A DNA stretch of 64,000 nt from Bacillus pumilus (GTDB lineage: Bacteria; Bacillota; Bacilli; Bacillales; Bacillaceae): assembly GCF_900186955.1 (NCBI RefSeq), contig NZ_LT906438.1:2666001-2730000 (forward strand), read 5' to 3'. Position numbers and translations under genes: made by a program. Shown one piece after another: positions 55,731 through 64,000 of this stretch. Numbering within the stretch: the stretch's first letter is position 1; each line of letters starts with the position of its first letter. The notes under the pieces were generated by a model. That model was given only the letters and a program-made list of their open reading frames with translations. It did no database searches and was not told the origin of the DNA.

Positions 55731-56534
55731 ATGGTCAGCTCGAACATCTTCGGCTTACAAAAACAGCTTGAACTCATAAAAAAAGCGCTAGATCATGCGC
55801 GGATTGGTGTTGTCATTACAGACCCTTCTTTAGAGGATAACCCTATCGTTTATGTGAATCATGGCTTTACACACATGACTGGATACAAACCAGATGAGAT
55901 TCTTGGGCGTAATTGTCGATTCCTTCAAGGGAAAGACACAGATCAAAAGCAGCTCGATTTAATACGTCATGGAATACAGAATAAAACACCTATTACCACA
56001 CAGCTAAAAAATTATAAAAAAGACGGTACTTTTTTTTGGAATGAACTCAATATAGATCCTCTATACATTGAACAAGATGATAAAACATTTTTCATTGGCT
56101 TTCAAAAGGATATTACGAAACAGAAAGAATATGAACAGCTCCTAGAAGATTCCTTACAGGAAGTCACCTCTCTTTCGACGCCAATCGTCCCAATCAAAAA
56201 TGGTGTATCTGCTCTGCCACTCATTGGAAAACTATCTGAAGAACGCTTTGATGCCATTGTCGCGAAGTTAACTTGTATATTAGATGATTCAAAGGATGAT
56301 TATTTAATTGTCGATCTTTCTGGTTTAATCGATGTCGATGATTCCGTTGCAGCACGCATTTTCAAGCTGCATCGTCTTCTTAATCTAACCGGAACCGAAC
56401 TGATCATCACAGGGATCAAACCGCAGCTTGCAATGAAAATGAAAGACTTGGATACAGATTTTCAGGATACAATCACTTATTTGACGGTTAAGGAAGCAAT
56501 CAAAGGATTACCATTAGCTGAAAACCCTGTGTAA
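55731..56534 (+). CDS. ytvA: blue-light photoreceptor YtvA (LOV-STAS)
   Basis: Flavin-binding blue-light sensor that activates the SigB general stress response through the stressosome. The protein is 267 aa. A LOV (PAS) domain occupies residues about 12-125 with the photoactive cysteine C62 in [10 protein letters not shown], then the J-alpha linker ([12 protein letters not shown]), then a STAS domain (about 148-260, [18 protein letters not shown]). The start ATG 55731 follows AAAGGAGGG; an upstream ATG at 55695 reads through the ribosome site. It is followed directly by a terminator and yttA. Confidence 0.95.
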   Translation: MVSSNIFGLQKQLELIKKALDHARIGVVITDPSLEDNPIVYVNHGFTHMTGYKPDEILGRNCRFLQGKDTDQKQLDLIRHGIQNKTPITTQLKNYKKDGTFFWNELNIDPLYIEQDDKTFFIGFQKDITKQKEYEQLLEDSLQEVTSLSTPIVPIKNGVSALPLIGKLSEERFDAIVAKLTCILDDSKDDYLIVDLSGLIDVDDSVAARIFKLHRLLNLTGTELIITGIKPQLAMKMKDLDTDFQDTITYLTVKEAIKGLPLAENPV

Positions 56535-56549
56535 AAAAGGGTTTTTTTA
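56521..56549 (+). terminator. ytvA terminator
   Basis: Short stem AAACCC / GGGTTT across the ytvA stop codon with T7 tail. Confidence 0.75.
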
Positions 56550-56620
56550 GTTGAAACGCCCCCTAAAAATGGAAAAATGAGGTATGATAGGTGTAATAAA
56601 GGATGTAGGGGGGCTACTAG

Positions 56621-57322
56621 ATGATGATGTTACTCATCATAGGTCTTTTATGTGTTTGTTTTGCCATAGGATACGCCGTCAATTTCTTATTACTCAAACA
56701 CCAGAATGAGCAGATCTTTTCAAAGAAACTATTTTATCCTTTCTTGATCTTGGGTCTCATCTTTTCCATTATGTCATTACCGTTTGCTGCCACAGATGCA
56801 CCGAAGGCACAAGCAGATCCATCTTCAGAACAGCTGTTAAAGGATCAAAAGCAGCTCACATCTGACATAACGCGCTTAAAAGCTGATAAAGAGGAGCTTA
56901 CCGCTTCTTTAGAGGACGCAACAAAGGATAAAGAAAAACTAGCGAAAAAGCTAGAAACCATCACCTCAGAAAAAGAAACAATCAAAAAGCAAGAAAAGAC
57001 CATTCAAGCGCTTGAAGAGAAAATAGACAAGCTTGCCTCAAGCAACGAAACACTCAAAAAAGAGAACAAGAAAAGCAGCAGCGATACGGAGTCTTCTACC
57101 GTTCAGCGGTCCGCTCCTAAAGATGAAGGAAAAAGCACAGGCGGTCATGAGTCACAGAAGGAAACAAAAAAAGAATCTGCAGCCTGTAACATCAAAGGAA
57201 GTGTCAACGGTATTTATCACACACCGAGCAGCAGATACTACTCTAGAACAAAGAATGTAACCAAGCTATTCTGCTCTGTAGAAGAGGCAGAGCGTGCAGG
57301 GTACCGGGCACCTAAGCAATAG
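56621..57322 (+). CDS. yttA: membrane coiled-coil protein YttA with sunset-type C-terminus
   Basis: Membrane protein of unknown function, 233 aa. There are two N-terminal transmembrane helices (residues about 2-21 and 38-58), then an alanine/aspartate-rich stretch and a long coiled coil (about 65-150, [17 protein letters not shown] ... [18 protein letters not shown]), a low-complexity Ser/Lys linker, and a C-terminal domain (about 187-233) with [19 protein letters not shown] and [17 protein letters not shown], the sunset-domain pattern also found behind nucleases. The start ATG 56621 follows AGGGGGG. The MFS gene yttB, its neighbour in B. subtilis, is absent here. Confidence 0.85.
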   Translation: MMMLLIIGLLCVCFAIGYAVNFLLLKHQNEQIFSKKLFYPFLILGLIFSIMSLPFAATDAPKAQADPSSEQLLKDQKQLTSDITRLKADKEELTASLEDATKDKEKLAKKLETITSEKETIKKQEKTIQALEEKIDKLASSNETLKKENKKSSSDTESSTVQRSAPKDEGKSTGGHESQKETKKESAACNIKGSVNGIYHTPSSRYYSRTKNVTKLFCSVEEAERAGYRAPKQ

Positions 57323-57334
57323 CTATGTATCACG

Positions 57335-57387
57335 AAAAAAGAACCTCCTGTCAGCCCAATTGGGTGCCTTAGGAGGTTCTTTTTTTA
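57335..57387. terminator. bidirectional terminator between yttA and ytrF
   Basis: 13-bp stem AAAAGAACCTCCT / AGGAGGTTCTTTT with a 21-nt partly structured loop (CCCAATTGGG) and T7 tail on the plus strand. It reaches the ytrF stop. Confidence 0.88.
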
Positions 57388-58695
57388 GATTTCTCTTCTT
57401 AATGCTGCTAATACATTCGTTTTTGTTGCTTTACGTGCTGGGTTAAGCCCTGAAAGGATTGCTACCCCTGCGCTAATCACTGTTGCTGTAATTACAAGGC
57501 TGAGCGGAATATAGGAGAAGGTGATCGAGAATTGATCGCTTGACCCTCCCTCTGACATGGACGACAAAATGGCTGGAATGATTAAATTGACGGCGAAACT
57601 AATGATATATGAGATGATAATACCGATGATCGACCCAATCACCCCAATGTAAGCACTTTCCATGAGGAACATTCGCTTGATAATCGATGGATTCGCGCCA
57701 ATGGCTTTCATAATCCCAATTTCTTGTGTCCGCTCTGTTACTGCCATTGTCATCGTATTAAAAATACCAATTGCAGAAATAATGACCGCAATACATCCAA
57801 CAAAAATAAGTCCAATTTTGAAGACTGTAAAGAACATATCCATTCCTTCGAGCTGATTTGTCACAGAGATGACTTGATAGCCCTCATCTGTCAGCTTATT
57901 CGTGAGTGCACCGACATTGTCGAATTTATCTGCATAAACAGAAGTCATTTTCTCGACATTTCCTGCTTCAGGAGATAGATCGAGTACTTGACCAAATTCC
58001 TTTTCATACGCATTCGGAATAAAAATTTTATGATCCTCTTGCCACTCCAGATTCGGCTTTTTCAAAACACCTACTACACGGAAATCAAATGTTTTTTCTT
58101 TGACGACTTCATTTTCTTCGTTGAGTTTTGGTACCTTGACTTGAATCACTTTATTTAAAATATCTTTCGTGTAGCCCTTAGGCTCTTTTGGTGTTTCTTC
58201 ACCATTTGATGTCTGATTTAATTTTTTTTCATAGGCTTGGCGTTCTTTTTTTGTCCACAGTTGTTCAGCCATATGATACCCGACCACAATTTCGTTCGCT
58301 GATGTTGGGACTTTTCCTCGGTCTAGCTCAAGCCCTGCTTCTTTTTCTTCTTTCATATCGGTTAGAGCAGCCTGCGTTTCACCTGAGCGATCATCGAGCT
58401 CGACGTTTACCAATGGAATGAGCGCCGTTCTTGAGACGACAGATTTCACATGATCATATTTCTTTAAATCATCTGTCTTGACGTCACCTTTTTCCTTGCC
58501 TAACACTTTCACTTCTGTGATGATTTGCTGTTTCATGATTTCATCTTGCGCCGATTTTTGCAGACCAAAACCAACAGACGCTAAAACGATTAAGAAAGAG
58601 CATGCCATTGTCGTCGCAAGAATGGTCATAAACACACGCAATCTATTTTTCTTCATGTTTCTTCTAATGAATTTGACCTGATCTCTAAATTTCAA
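57385..58695 (-). CDS. ytrF: ABC transporter permease YtrF (MacB/FtsX-like)
   Basis: Permease of the MacB/FtsX mechanotransmission type that works with the ATPase YtrE. The B. subtilis operon responds to cell-wall antibiotics and has been linked to acetoin and to peptidoglycan changes. The protein is 436 aa: TM1 at residues about 20-44, a large extracellular domain (about 45-285) and three C-terminal helices (about 290-415) ending in LNPARKATKTNVLAALRREI, the typical FtsX end. The start is TTG 58695, 9 nt after AAGGGG, overlapping ytrE by 11 bp. Confidence 0.92.
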   Translation of the reverse strand: MKFRDQVKFIRRNMKKNRLRVFMTILATTMACSFLIVLASVGFGLQKSAQDEIMKQQIITEVKVLGKEKGDVKTDDLKKYDHVKSVVSRTALIPLVNVELDDRSGETQAALTDMKEEKEAGLELDRGKVPTSANEIVVGYHMAEQLWTKKERQAYEKKLNQTSNGEETPKEPKGYTKDILNKVIQVKVPKLNEENEVVKEKTFDFRVVGVLKKPNLEWQEDHKIFIPNAYEKEFGQVLDLSPEAGNVEKMTSVYADKFDNVGALTNKLTDEGYQVISVTNQLEGMDMFFTVFKIGLIFVGCIAVIISAIGIFNTMTMAVTERTQEIGIMKAIGANPSIIKRMFLMESAYIGVIGSIIGIIISYIISFAVNLIIPAILSSMSEGGSSDQFSITFSYIPLSLVITATVISAGVAILSGLNPARKATKTNVLAALRREI

Positions 58696-59383
58696 TGGAT
58701 TGTTCCCCTTTCTTTAATACACCATCATGAAGCTGGAACGTGGTATCTGCGATTGAAGCGACTTCATCGTCATGTGTAATGATGACAAAGGTGATTCCTT
58801 TTTCACGATTGAGCTGCTGGATAAAGGCTAAAATTTCTCCTTCGGTTTCTGAATCTAGACTGCCTGTTGGTTCATCCGCTAAAATAATAGATGGATTTAA
58901 AATCAAGGCTCTTGCAATACTCACACGCTGCTGCTGCCCGCCTGACAACTCATTTGGGTAATGCCCTGCATGATGTTCTAGACCTACTCGTTTCAGCATT
59001 TCTTCTACTTTCGCCTTTCGTTCAGACGGCTTCACACCTTTTAAAGTGAGCGGAAGTTCAACATTTTCATACGTCGTTAAGCTCCCGATCAATTGAAAGC
59101 TTTGAAAGATAAAACCAAAGTGATCTAAGCGGAAGTCCGCCCATTCTTTTTCATTAAACCCAGTCACATCGGTACCATCAATGACAATTTGTCCGCTCGT
59201 TGGCGTAATATATCCTGAAATTAAGTTCAATAGGGTAGATTTCCCCGAGCCACTTCGCCCAACTATACATGCAATGTCGCCTCTTTTGATGGACAGGTCA
59301 ATCCCTTTCAGCACAGGAATCTCATTCTCTCTGCCCTTTTTACCAATTTTAAACACATGATCTAACGCTTGAATCTGAATCAT
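58685..59383 (-). CDS. ytrE: ABC transporter ATP-binding protein YtrE
   Basis: LolD/MacB-type ATPase partner of YtrF. The protein is 232 aa. Walker A GRSGSGKST is at residues 42-50, the Q-loop is in FIFQSFQLIGSLTTYEN, the signature is NELSGGQQQR, Walker B is IILADEPTGSLD and the switch histidine is in VIITHDDEV. The start ATG 59383 follows GGGGAG at 5 nt. It lies 21 bp after ytrC and overlaps ytrF, so it is part of one operon under YtrA. Confidence 0.94.
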   Translation of the reverse strand: MIQIQALDHVFKIGKKGRENEIPVLKGIDLSIKRGDIACIVGRSGSGKSTLLNLISGYITPTSGQIVIDGTDVTGFNEKEWADFRLDHFGFIFQSFQLIGSLTTYENVELPLTLKGVKPSERKAKVEEMLKRVGLEHHAGHYPNELSGGQQQRVSIARALILNPSIILADEPTGSLDSETEGEILAFIQQLNREKGITFVIITHDDEVASIADTTFQLHDGVLKKGEQSIEI

Positions 59384-59404
59384 CTCTACTCCCCTACTCT
59401 CTGT

Positions 59405-60391
59405 TTATCTTTTTCGATATATTAAGAAATAACTTGTTAGTGCGCCTACAGCTCCACCGATGAGCATGCCAGCGATATAACCAAATATAGAATTATCTGA
59501 AGAAAATCCAACCCAGCCAAATCCTAGAACACCGAAGACAATGACCATAATCTGAATGGGCCGGTCGATTTTTTGATAAAGAAAGAAGCGGCCATTTCGT
59601 TCAATTGGATGTTTTAAAAAGCTAATTAAACCAATTAGATAAAACAGAACCATCATGACAATAGGGATAATAATTTTTTCACCCGAGAACCAATGAGGAT
59701 AATCAGATTGGAAAGGTTCAGTTGTAATGTAAATAATTGGAGACATAGGCGATATCAAATGAACGAAGCTCTTATCTAACCAATCCCCACTTGTCTTCAA
59801 GATAAAATCTAAATGAACAATCGGTAATCCGATCACTAAAAAGGGTAAAATAGCTGTGCTGAACCCAACAATTGCTTGTGAAATGGAACTTCCGGTTAAA
59901 GTACCAGCTGCAAAAAATAAACTATAAAACATTAAGGAGGTCACAAATGAAATGACATAACCGCTATGAAAGCCAGATGTCTCTAGTGGATTCAGCCCCA
60001 AAATAAGTAAATACGTAAGAACATACGATACGGCATGAACGATTGCAATGATTCCAGCACCTAAGAAAAACTTTGTATGATAGATTGTACTTCTGTTAAA
60101 CGGCAAAGATAAGGTAAAGTCCATATGCCCTTTATTTCTCTCAAATCCTAGCTGAATGACAGCAAAGAAGACCCCCATTAACCAAGAAAGGGAGAGAAAC
60201 ACATCTGTATTAAAGAAATAAGAAAAACGCGGTGAATCTACAATACACTCTGCATCCTTTAGACATGTTTGAAAAGATGAATATTCCATTAAGAATGCAA
60301 AGGGCGTCGCAAACACCGCAACCAGCATCACTAAAATAAATGTCAGCTCTGATTGCTTCCACTCCTTATATAATAATTGCCGCTTTACCAT
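59405..60391 (-). CDS. ytrC: ABC transporter permease YtrC/YtrD-like
   Basis: Membrane permease partner of the ATPase YtrB. The protein is 328 aa with about eight hydrophobic segments and a conserved N-terminus VKRQLLYKEWKQSELTF. B. subtilis has two paralogues in tandem here, ytrC and ytrD; only one gene is present in this window. The length (328) and N-terminus suggest ytrC, but the assignment between the two is not certain. The start ATG 60391 follows GGAGGG and overlaps the ytrB stop by 7 bp. Confidence 0.85.
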   Translation of the reverse strand: MVKRQLLYKEWKQSELTFILVMLVAVFATPFAFLMEYSSFQTCLKDAECIVDSPRFSYFFNTDVFLSLSWLMGVFFAVIQLGFERNKGHMDFTLSLPFNRSTIYHTKFFLGAGIIAIVHAVSYVLTYLLILGLNPLETSGFHSGYVISFVTSLMFYSLFFAAGTLTGSSISQAIVGFSTAILPFLVIGLPIVHLDFILKTSGDWLDKSFVHLISPMSPIIYITTEPFQSDYPHWFSGEKIIIPIVMMVLFYLIGLISFLKHPIERNGRFFLYQKIDRPIQIMVIVFGVLGFGWVGFSSDNSIFGYIAGMLIGGAVGALTSYFLIYRKR

Positions 60392-61263
60392 CTCCGTTTC
60401 CCTCCAAACTTTGCAATGAATACTTCTTCTAAATTCACAGGCAGTTCATGCCATACTTTTGGTTGCAGCGACTTTAAGTACTCTTTAGCCTCTACATCGG
60501 TTTTAAGAACAAGCGCTGTATAAAAAATGCCCGCTTGATCTAATATAGCAACACCATTTTTTCGTATACTCAAGTTCATATCTTCTTCAAAAGCCATCTG
60601 GATTTTGACATAATCATTCTTTAATTCATCTAGATCCATGACACTTGTGAGTTGGTTTCCTTCTAAAAACCCGATTCGGTTACACATCCGCTCAATATCC
60701 TCTAATCGATGCGATGTGATGAGAATCGACGTTTCACGTTCCGCTACCTCGTCGATCATGAGCTGAAGAACATCATTTCTTGTGACGGCATCAATACCAT
60801 CTGTTGGTTCATCTAACAGAATCACGGCTGGCTTGATCGCAAAGCTTAAAATTAATGACAGCTGCTTTTTTAACCCTGTCGATAGTTCACGGTATTTTAC
60901 TTTTTCCGGTATTTCATAGCGGTTCACAAGCTCATTGGCATATGTCACGTCAAACTTCGGATAAATATGCTTTAACAGCTGGACAAGCTGCCCGTAATTG
61001 TATCTATCAAAGTAGGGATTGACGACTGGCATATACACAATATTTTGCTTTACTAACGGGTGGTCTTTCACAAGCACGTCTTTAAAATAAATCTCTCCTT
61101 CATCTGGAAGAAGAATTTGCTGAATCAAGCGGAGAAGTGTTGTTTTACCAGAGCCATTCCTGCCAAGCAAACCAAAGATCTCACCTTCGCCTATTTTGAA
61201 GGAAACGTTGCTGAGTACTTCACGTCCATTTAATGTCTTCGATACATTTCTAACCTCAATCAA
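60385..61263 (-). CDS. ytrB: ABC transporter ATP-binding protein YtrB
   Basis: ATPase subunit of the YtrBC transporter. The protein is 292 aa. Walker A GRNGSGKT is at residues 34-41. The signature motif is divergent (LSTGLKKQLSL instead of LSGGQ), Walker B is VILLDEPTDGID and the switch region is LITSHRLEDIE. A C-terminal domain of about 80 residues follows. The start is TTG 61263, 8 nt after GGGAGG, overlapping ytrA by 8 bp. It is the first transporter gene after the regulator. Confidence 0.93.
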   Translation of the reverse strand: MIEVRNVSKTLNGREVLSNVSFKIGEGEIFGLLGRNGSGKTTLLRLIQQILLPDEGEIYFKDVLVKDHPLVKQNIVYMPVVNPYFDRYNYGQLVQLLKHIYPKFDVTYANELVNRYEIPEKVKYRELSTGLKKQLSLILSFAIKPAVILLDEPTDGIDAVTRNDVLQLMIDEVAERETSILITSHRLEDIERMCNRIGFLEGNQLTSVMDLDELKNDYVKIQMAFEEDMNLSIRKNGVAILDQAGIFYTALVLKTDVEAKEYLKSLQPKVWHELPVNLEEVFIAKFGGKRRW

Positions 61264-61648
61264 CTTTATTTCCTCCCTCGAGACTTGAGCCGATCTCTTC
61301 TATCCATTCCTTCAGTTGTTGAATATCAATACCGGCATAATGAGCTTCTATAATGAGTTGTCTTAATTGCTCCTTCATCTCCAATACCTTCCCTTCATTC
61401 AGCTTTAACCGAGCCTCTTCTGTTACATACGTACCGCGCCCTCTTAGTGTTTCAATAATCCCTTCCCGCTCAAGCTCCTTATATGCTTTACTGACGGTGT
61501 TAGGATTGGCGATGATAATAGTGGCGAGCTCTCTGACAGAGGGCAGTTTGTCACCAGGTTTCATTACACCTTTTAGACATAAAATTTTGAGTTGCTCAAT
61601 GATTTGTTCATATATTGGCGCAGCGCTTCGTGGATCTATTTGAATCAT
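61256..61648 (-). CDS. ytrA: GntR-family repressor YtrA
   Basis: Repressor of its own operon, released by certain cell-wall-active peptide antibiotics in B. subtilis; the YtrA subfamily of GntR has a short effector/dimer part. The protein is 130 aa. The wHTH is at residues about 10-75 (IYEQIIEQLKILCLKG, KLPSVRELATIIIANPNTVSKAYKELEREG). The start is ATG 61648 (MIQIDPRSAAPIYEQ), 5 nt after GAGGGAG; a longer in-frame ATG overlaps the ytrG stop as ATGA but is not supported by family length. A matching operator lies upstream of ytrG. Confidence 0.94.
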   Translation of the reverse strand: MIQIDPRSAAPIYEQIIEQLKILCLKGVMKPGDKLPSVRELATIIIANPNTVSKAYKELEREGIIETLRGRGTYVTEEARLKLNEGKVLEMKEQLRQLIIEAHYAGIDIQQLKEWIEEIGSSLEGGNKVD

Positions 61649-61665
61649 GATGGCTCCCTCTTTCC

Positions 61666-61845
61666 TCATTCATGCTTTTGCAGTCCTATTGCTTGTTCAT
61701 GCCCTTGCATTAAAGGGATTGAATTAAGTATCAAATCTTTTTGAACTTCAAAACCAATGAAAACGAGAACGAAAAAAAATGTACATGCTAACACAACAGC
61801 CAGCACCATCCACTTCAAATTGATTGGTTTTTTTTCTTTTTTCAT
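61666..61845 (-). CDS. ytrG: small membrane protein YtrG
   Basis: First gene of the ytr operon: 59 aa, from ATG 61845 behind AAAGGTG at 7 nt to the stop at 61666. A basic N-terminus (MKKEKKPINLKW) precedes one transmembrane helix (residues about 13-31, MVLAVVLACTFFFVLVFIG) and a short polar tail. Position, size and topology correspond to B. subtilis ytrG; sequence identity cannot be checked here. It is 17 bp upstream of ytrA and directly behind the YtrA operator. Confidence 0.8.
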   Translation of the reverse strand: MKKEKKPINLKWMVLAVVLACTFFFVLVFIGFEVQKDLILNSIPLMQGHEQAIGLQKHE

Positions 61846-61880
61846 GGTTGAACACCTTTCTTCACTTTTTAAGTGTCTTT

Positions 61881-61905
61881 AGTGTATTAGTTGATGTAGT
61901 ACACT
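61881..61905. promoter_or_regulatory. YtrA operator
   Basis: Perfect inverted repeat AGTGTA-N13-TACACT (61881-61886 and 61900-61905), the spacing known for YtrA-type sites. It lies just downstream of the -10 and so covers the transcription start. Confidence 0.85.
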
Positions 61906-61909
61906 TAAT

Positions 61910-61938
61910 ACAATATAGACACTTAAATAAAAAGTCAA
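61910..61938 (-). promoter_or_regulatory. ytrG-A-B-C-E-F promoter
   Basis: Minus-strand TTGACT (61938-61933), 17 bp, TATTGT (61915-61910), immediately upstream of the YtrA operator. Confidence 0.8.
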
Positions 61939-61952
61939 TAGCCTTTCAAAAA

Positions 61953-61986
61953 ATAAAAAACAGACCCTTTAAAAAAGGATCTGTTC
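61953..61986 (-). terminator. ytzC terminator
   Basis: Minus-strand stem AACAGATCCTTT / AAAGGGTCTGTT with one mismatch and TTTTTTATTTT tail. It lies between ytzC and the ytr promoter. Confidence 0.82.
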
Positions 61987-61987
61987 A

Positions 61988-62263
61988 TCATTCGTTGTCG
62001 TAAGAAATGCCTAAAATCATTTGATTTTGCAAGCTTTGCATTTGAACACGTGCCCTGTCTAACCGCTCTCTTTGCTGGTCATTGGCGACATCTTTTAATT
62101 TTTCTAATTCGTTCACCGCATCTTCAAGCATAAGCTGTGCCTTAGAAAATTCGTCCTCATTATAATGCTCTTGGCGTAAGTTCAAATCAAATTGCTCATT
62201 TGCAAACTCAAGGGTTTCAGTACTTTTTTGGATAAATTCATCGATTGACTGCCTTGTTGCCAT
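61988..62263 (-). CDS. ytzC: conserved protein YtzC (DUF2524)
   Basis: Small soluble Bacillus protein of the DUF2524 family, 91 aa, function unknown. It is predicted to be almost wholly helical: QSIDEFIQKSTETLEFANEQ, EHYNEDEFSKAQLMLEDAVNEL and DQQRERLDRARVQMQSLQNQM. The start ATG 62263 (MATRQSIDEF) follows GGAGGG at 8 nt; the longer in-frame reading includes the ribosome site. It stands alone, divergent from ytqA. Confidence 0.9.
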   Translation of the reverse strand: MATRQSIDEFIQKSTETLEFANEQFDLNLRQEHYNEDEFSKAQLMLEDAVNELEKLKDVANDQQRERLDRARVQMQSLQNQMILGISYDNE

Positions 62264-62415
62264 CTTGCATTCCCTCCATTTCATCATTGCTCCCGCCTAT
62301 TTTGCCCACGTAAAGCTTTTTCACTAAAGAAAATGTTGGACAGATTCAATTGTCCTCCTTCATGATTTTTGTTAAACTTTAAGGATGCCTATTATTACGC
62401 AAGGAGGTTACTGAC

Positions 62416-63381
62416 TTGGATCAGCATAACCCTTTTTTATATTCAAACAGCGAAAAACGCTATCACACATGGAACTATCATTTGCGAGAACACTTTGGTC
62501 ATAAAGTTTTTAAAGTGGCCTTAGACGGCGGCTTTGACTGCCCAAACCGTGATGGTACTGTAGCCCACGGAGGCTGTACATTTTGCAGTGCCGCAGGATC
62601 TGGTGATTTTGCAGGAAACCGTGCGGATGATCTCATCACTCAATTTAACGAAATCAAAGACCGGATGCATACTAAATGGAAAGACGGAAAATATATGGCG
62701 TATTTTCAGGCGTATACAAACACACACGCCCCGCTTCCTGTTTTAAAGGAAAAATTTGAAACCGTGATGAATTTGGATGGTGTGGTTGGCTTATCTATTG
62801 CGACAAGACCTGACTGCCTGCCAGATGACGTGGTGGAGTATTTAGCTGAATTAAATGAGCGGACTTATCTCTGGGTAGAGCTTGGTCTTCAAACGGTTCA
62901 TGAACGGACAGCGATGCTTATTAACCGTGCCCATGATTATGAATGCTACGTAGAAGGTGTAGAAAAACTGCGAAAACACGGCATTCGTGTCTGCTCGCAT
63001 ATCATCAACGGCTTGCCTCTTGAAAATCGGGACATGATGATGGAGACAGCAAAAGCTGTTGCTGATTTAGATGTGCAAGGAATTAAAATTCATTTGCTTC
63101 ACCTTTTAAAAGGAACCCCAATGGTCAAGCAATATGAAAAAGGCAAATTGGAGTTTCTAAGCCAGGAAGAATATGTCCAGCTTGTTTGTGATCAGCTGGA
63201 GATCCTGCCGCCAGAAATGATTATTCATCGTATTACAGGCGATGGCCCGATTGAATTAATGGTTGGTCCAATGTGGAGTGTAAACAAATGGGAAGTATTA
63301 AATGCCATTAATGCTGAGCTTGAAAGACGTAACAGCTACCAAGGCAAACGTTTCGTCAGATTGGAAGAAGCAGCAAAATGA
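62416..63381 (+). CDS. ytqA: radical SAM protein YtqA
   Basis: Radical SAM enzyme of the YtqA/TM_1862-YhcC family, 321 aa, substrate unproven; it is coupled to a methyltransferase, so an RNA-modification role is likely. The cluster cysteines are C42, C54 and C57 (DCPNRDGTVAHGGCTFC), a wider first spacing than the classical CxxxCxxC, as is usual in this family. The start is TTG 62416, 8 nt after AAGGAGG. Its stop overlaps the ytqB start as ATGA. Confidence 0.92.
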   Translation: MDQHNPFLYSNSEKRYHTWNYHLREHFGHKVFKVALDGGFDCPNRDGTVAHGGCTFCSAAGSGDFAGNRADDLITQFNEIKDRMHTKWKDGKYMAYFQAYTNTHAPLPVLKEKFETVMNLDGVVGLSIATRPDCLPDDVVEYLAELNERTYLWVELGLQTVHERTAMLINRAHDYECYVEGVEKLRKHGIRVCSHIINGLPLENRDMMMETAKAVADLDVQGIKIHLLHLLKGTPMVKQYEKGKLEFLSQEEYVQLVCDQLEILPPEMIIHRITGDGPIELMVGPMWSVNKWEVLNAINAELERRNSYQGKRFVRLEEAAK

Positions 63382-63959
63382 TCTTGAAACGCATGCTCCC
63401 TTTTAGTAAAGAGCTGTTAGAACGGGCTTGTCAAAAAGGCGACATCGTTATTGATGCAACGATGGGAAATGGCCACGATACACTCTATTTAGCTGATCTT
63501 GTCGGTCATGATGGACAAGTTTTTGCATTCGACGTACAAGAAGAAGCCATACAGCAGACGCGTAAAAGACTTGGTGAGGGATATCCATATGTTCATCTCA
63601 TTCACGATGGTCATGAAAAACTGGCTCAACACCTGCCAAGGGATGTTTATGGACATATCTCTGGCGCGGTGTTTAACCTTGGGTACTTGCCCGGAGGCGA
63701 TAAAGCCGTCACCACTCAGGCCCATACAACCATTGAAGCCATTGAGCAGCTCCTCGACTGGCTTAAACCCGGAGGTCTGATCGTCCTTGTGATTTATCAT
63801 GGACACCCCGAAGGGAAAAAAGAAAAAGAAGTGCTTCTCGACTATTGCAGATCACTTCCTCATGAAGAGGTGCAAGTTTTATCATATCAATACATGAATA
63901 TTCAAAACGACCCGCCTTTTGTGGTCGCCATTGAAAAAAAGCTAAAGCTCAAATCCTAA
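63378..63959 (+). CDS. ytqB: SAM-dependent methyltransferase YtqB
   Basis: Class I methyltransferase of the rRNA-methylase-like family PF06962, 193 aa. The related B. subtilis and Staphylococcus enzymes act at tRNA position 34 side chains, jointly with a radical-SAM-coupled pathway; that assignment is from family knowledge. The SAM-binding motif I is DATMGNGHDT at residues 26-35, followed by FDVQEEAI and the catalytic-region block FNLGYLPGGDK. The start ATG 63378 overlaps the ytqA stop. It is followed by a strong terminator. Confidence 0.92.
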   Translation: MILKRMLPFSKELLERACQKGDIVIDATMGNGHDTLYLADLVGHDGQVFAFDVQEEAIQQTRKRLGEGYPYVHLIHDGHEKLAQHLPRDVYGHISGAVFNLGYLPGGDKAVTTQAHTTIEAIEQLLDWLKPGGLIVLVIYHGHPEGKKEKEVLLDYCRSLPHEEVQVLSYQYMNIQNDPPFVVAIEKKLKLKS

Positions 63960-63978
63960 TGGATTTGAGCTTTTTTAT
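63945..63978 (+). terminator. ytqB terminator
   Basis: Perfect 12-bp stem AAGCTCAAATCC / GGATTTGAGCTT (63945-63956 and 63961-63972) with T tail. The left arm is inside the ytqB coding end. Nothing further is visible to position 64000. Confidence 0.9.
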
Positions 63979-64000
63979 GAGGATTTCATCCAAGGCATTT

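Overview
The window is a chromosomal segment of a low-GC Firmicute. Gene order and protein sequences follow the Bacillus subtilis acsA-to-ytqB region almost gene by gene, but with clear divergence and several missing or extra genes. I infer the Bacillus pumilus/safensis/altitudinis group. There is no tRNA or rRNA, no CRISPR array, no prophage and no transposase gene.

Layout. 1-5009: acetate metabolism and its control: acsA (cut by the left edge), the divergent acuABC acetylation/deacetylation cluster, and the catabolite regulator gene ccpA. 5460-8027: aroA (DAHP synthase) and the general-stress operon ytxG-ytxH-ytxJ(brxC), which has a SigB-type promoter. 8253-25328: housekeeping block with murC, sftA, ytpR, ytpQ, ytpP, an orphan PTS IIC-like membrane protein, ytoQ, ytoP, ytzB, malS, ytnP, trmB, ytzH, ytmP, ytlR, ytlQ and thpR. 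25420-36358: cysteine synthase, a peptidase E homologue, pepV, pbuO, ytzE, a 16S pseudouridine synthase, murJ, ytfP and opuD. 36684-37842: a CbrC-family gene, cse60 (yteV) and a rhodanese (ytwF).

37888-52008 is a rhamnogalacturonan (pectin side-chain) utilisation region: yteU, yteT, yteS, yteR and yteP on the minus strand, the AraC-type membrane regulator ytdP, then ytcQ and ytcP (binding protein and second permease), ytbQ (uronate-dehydrogenase-like) and ytaP (esterase-like hydrolase). A separate HxlR/efflux/aldo-keto reductase unit (ytcD, ytbD, ytbE) sits in the middle. YteP, YtcP and YtcQ would form one importer. YteR would hydrolyse the imported unsaturated disaccharide. A very good cre box lies in front of ytcP, and the CcpA that would read it is encoded at the left end of the window.

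52139-63959: leuS with a full leucine T-box leader, ytvB, the blue-light receptor ytvA, yttA, the antibiotic-responsive ytrGABC-EF operon with its YtrA operator, ytzC, and the ytqA-ytqB pair.

The most unusual feature is a pair of about 175-bp, roughly 94% identical repeats at 26386-26561 and 36397-36571. Each is fused in the same orientation to the U-tract of an intrinsic terminator. Each has a perfect 16-bp hairpin followed by a closed multi-branch fold in which the two copies show one compensatory base-pair change. The second copy is bracketed by a perfect 27-bp duplication of the whole opuD terminator hairpin, and both copies lie beside genes that interrupt B. subtilis gene order. This looks like a mobile or formerly mobile structured-RNA element that targets terminators.
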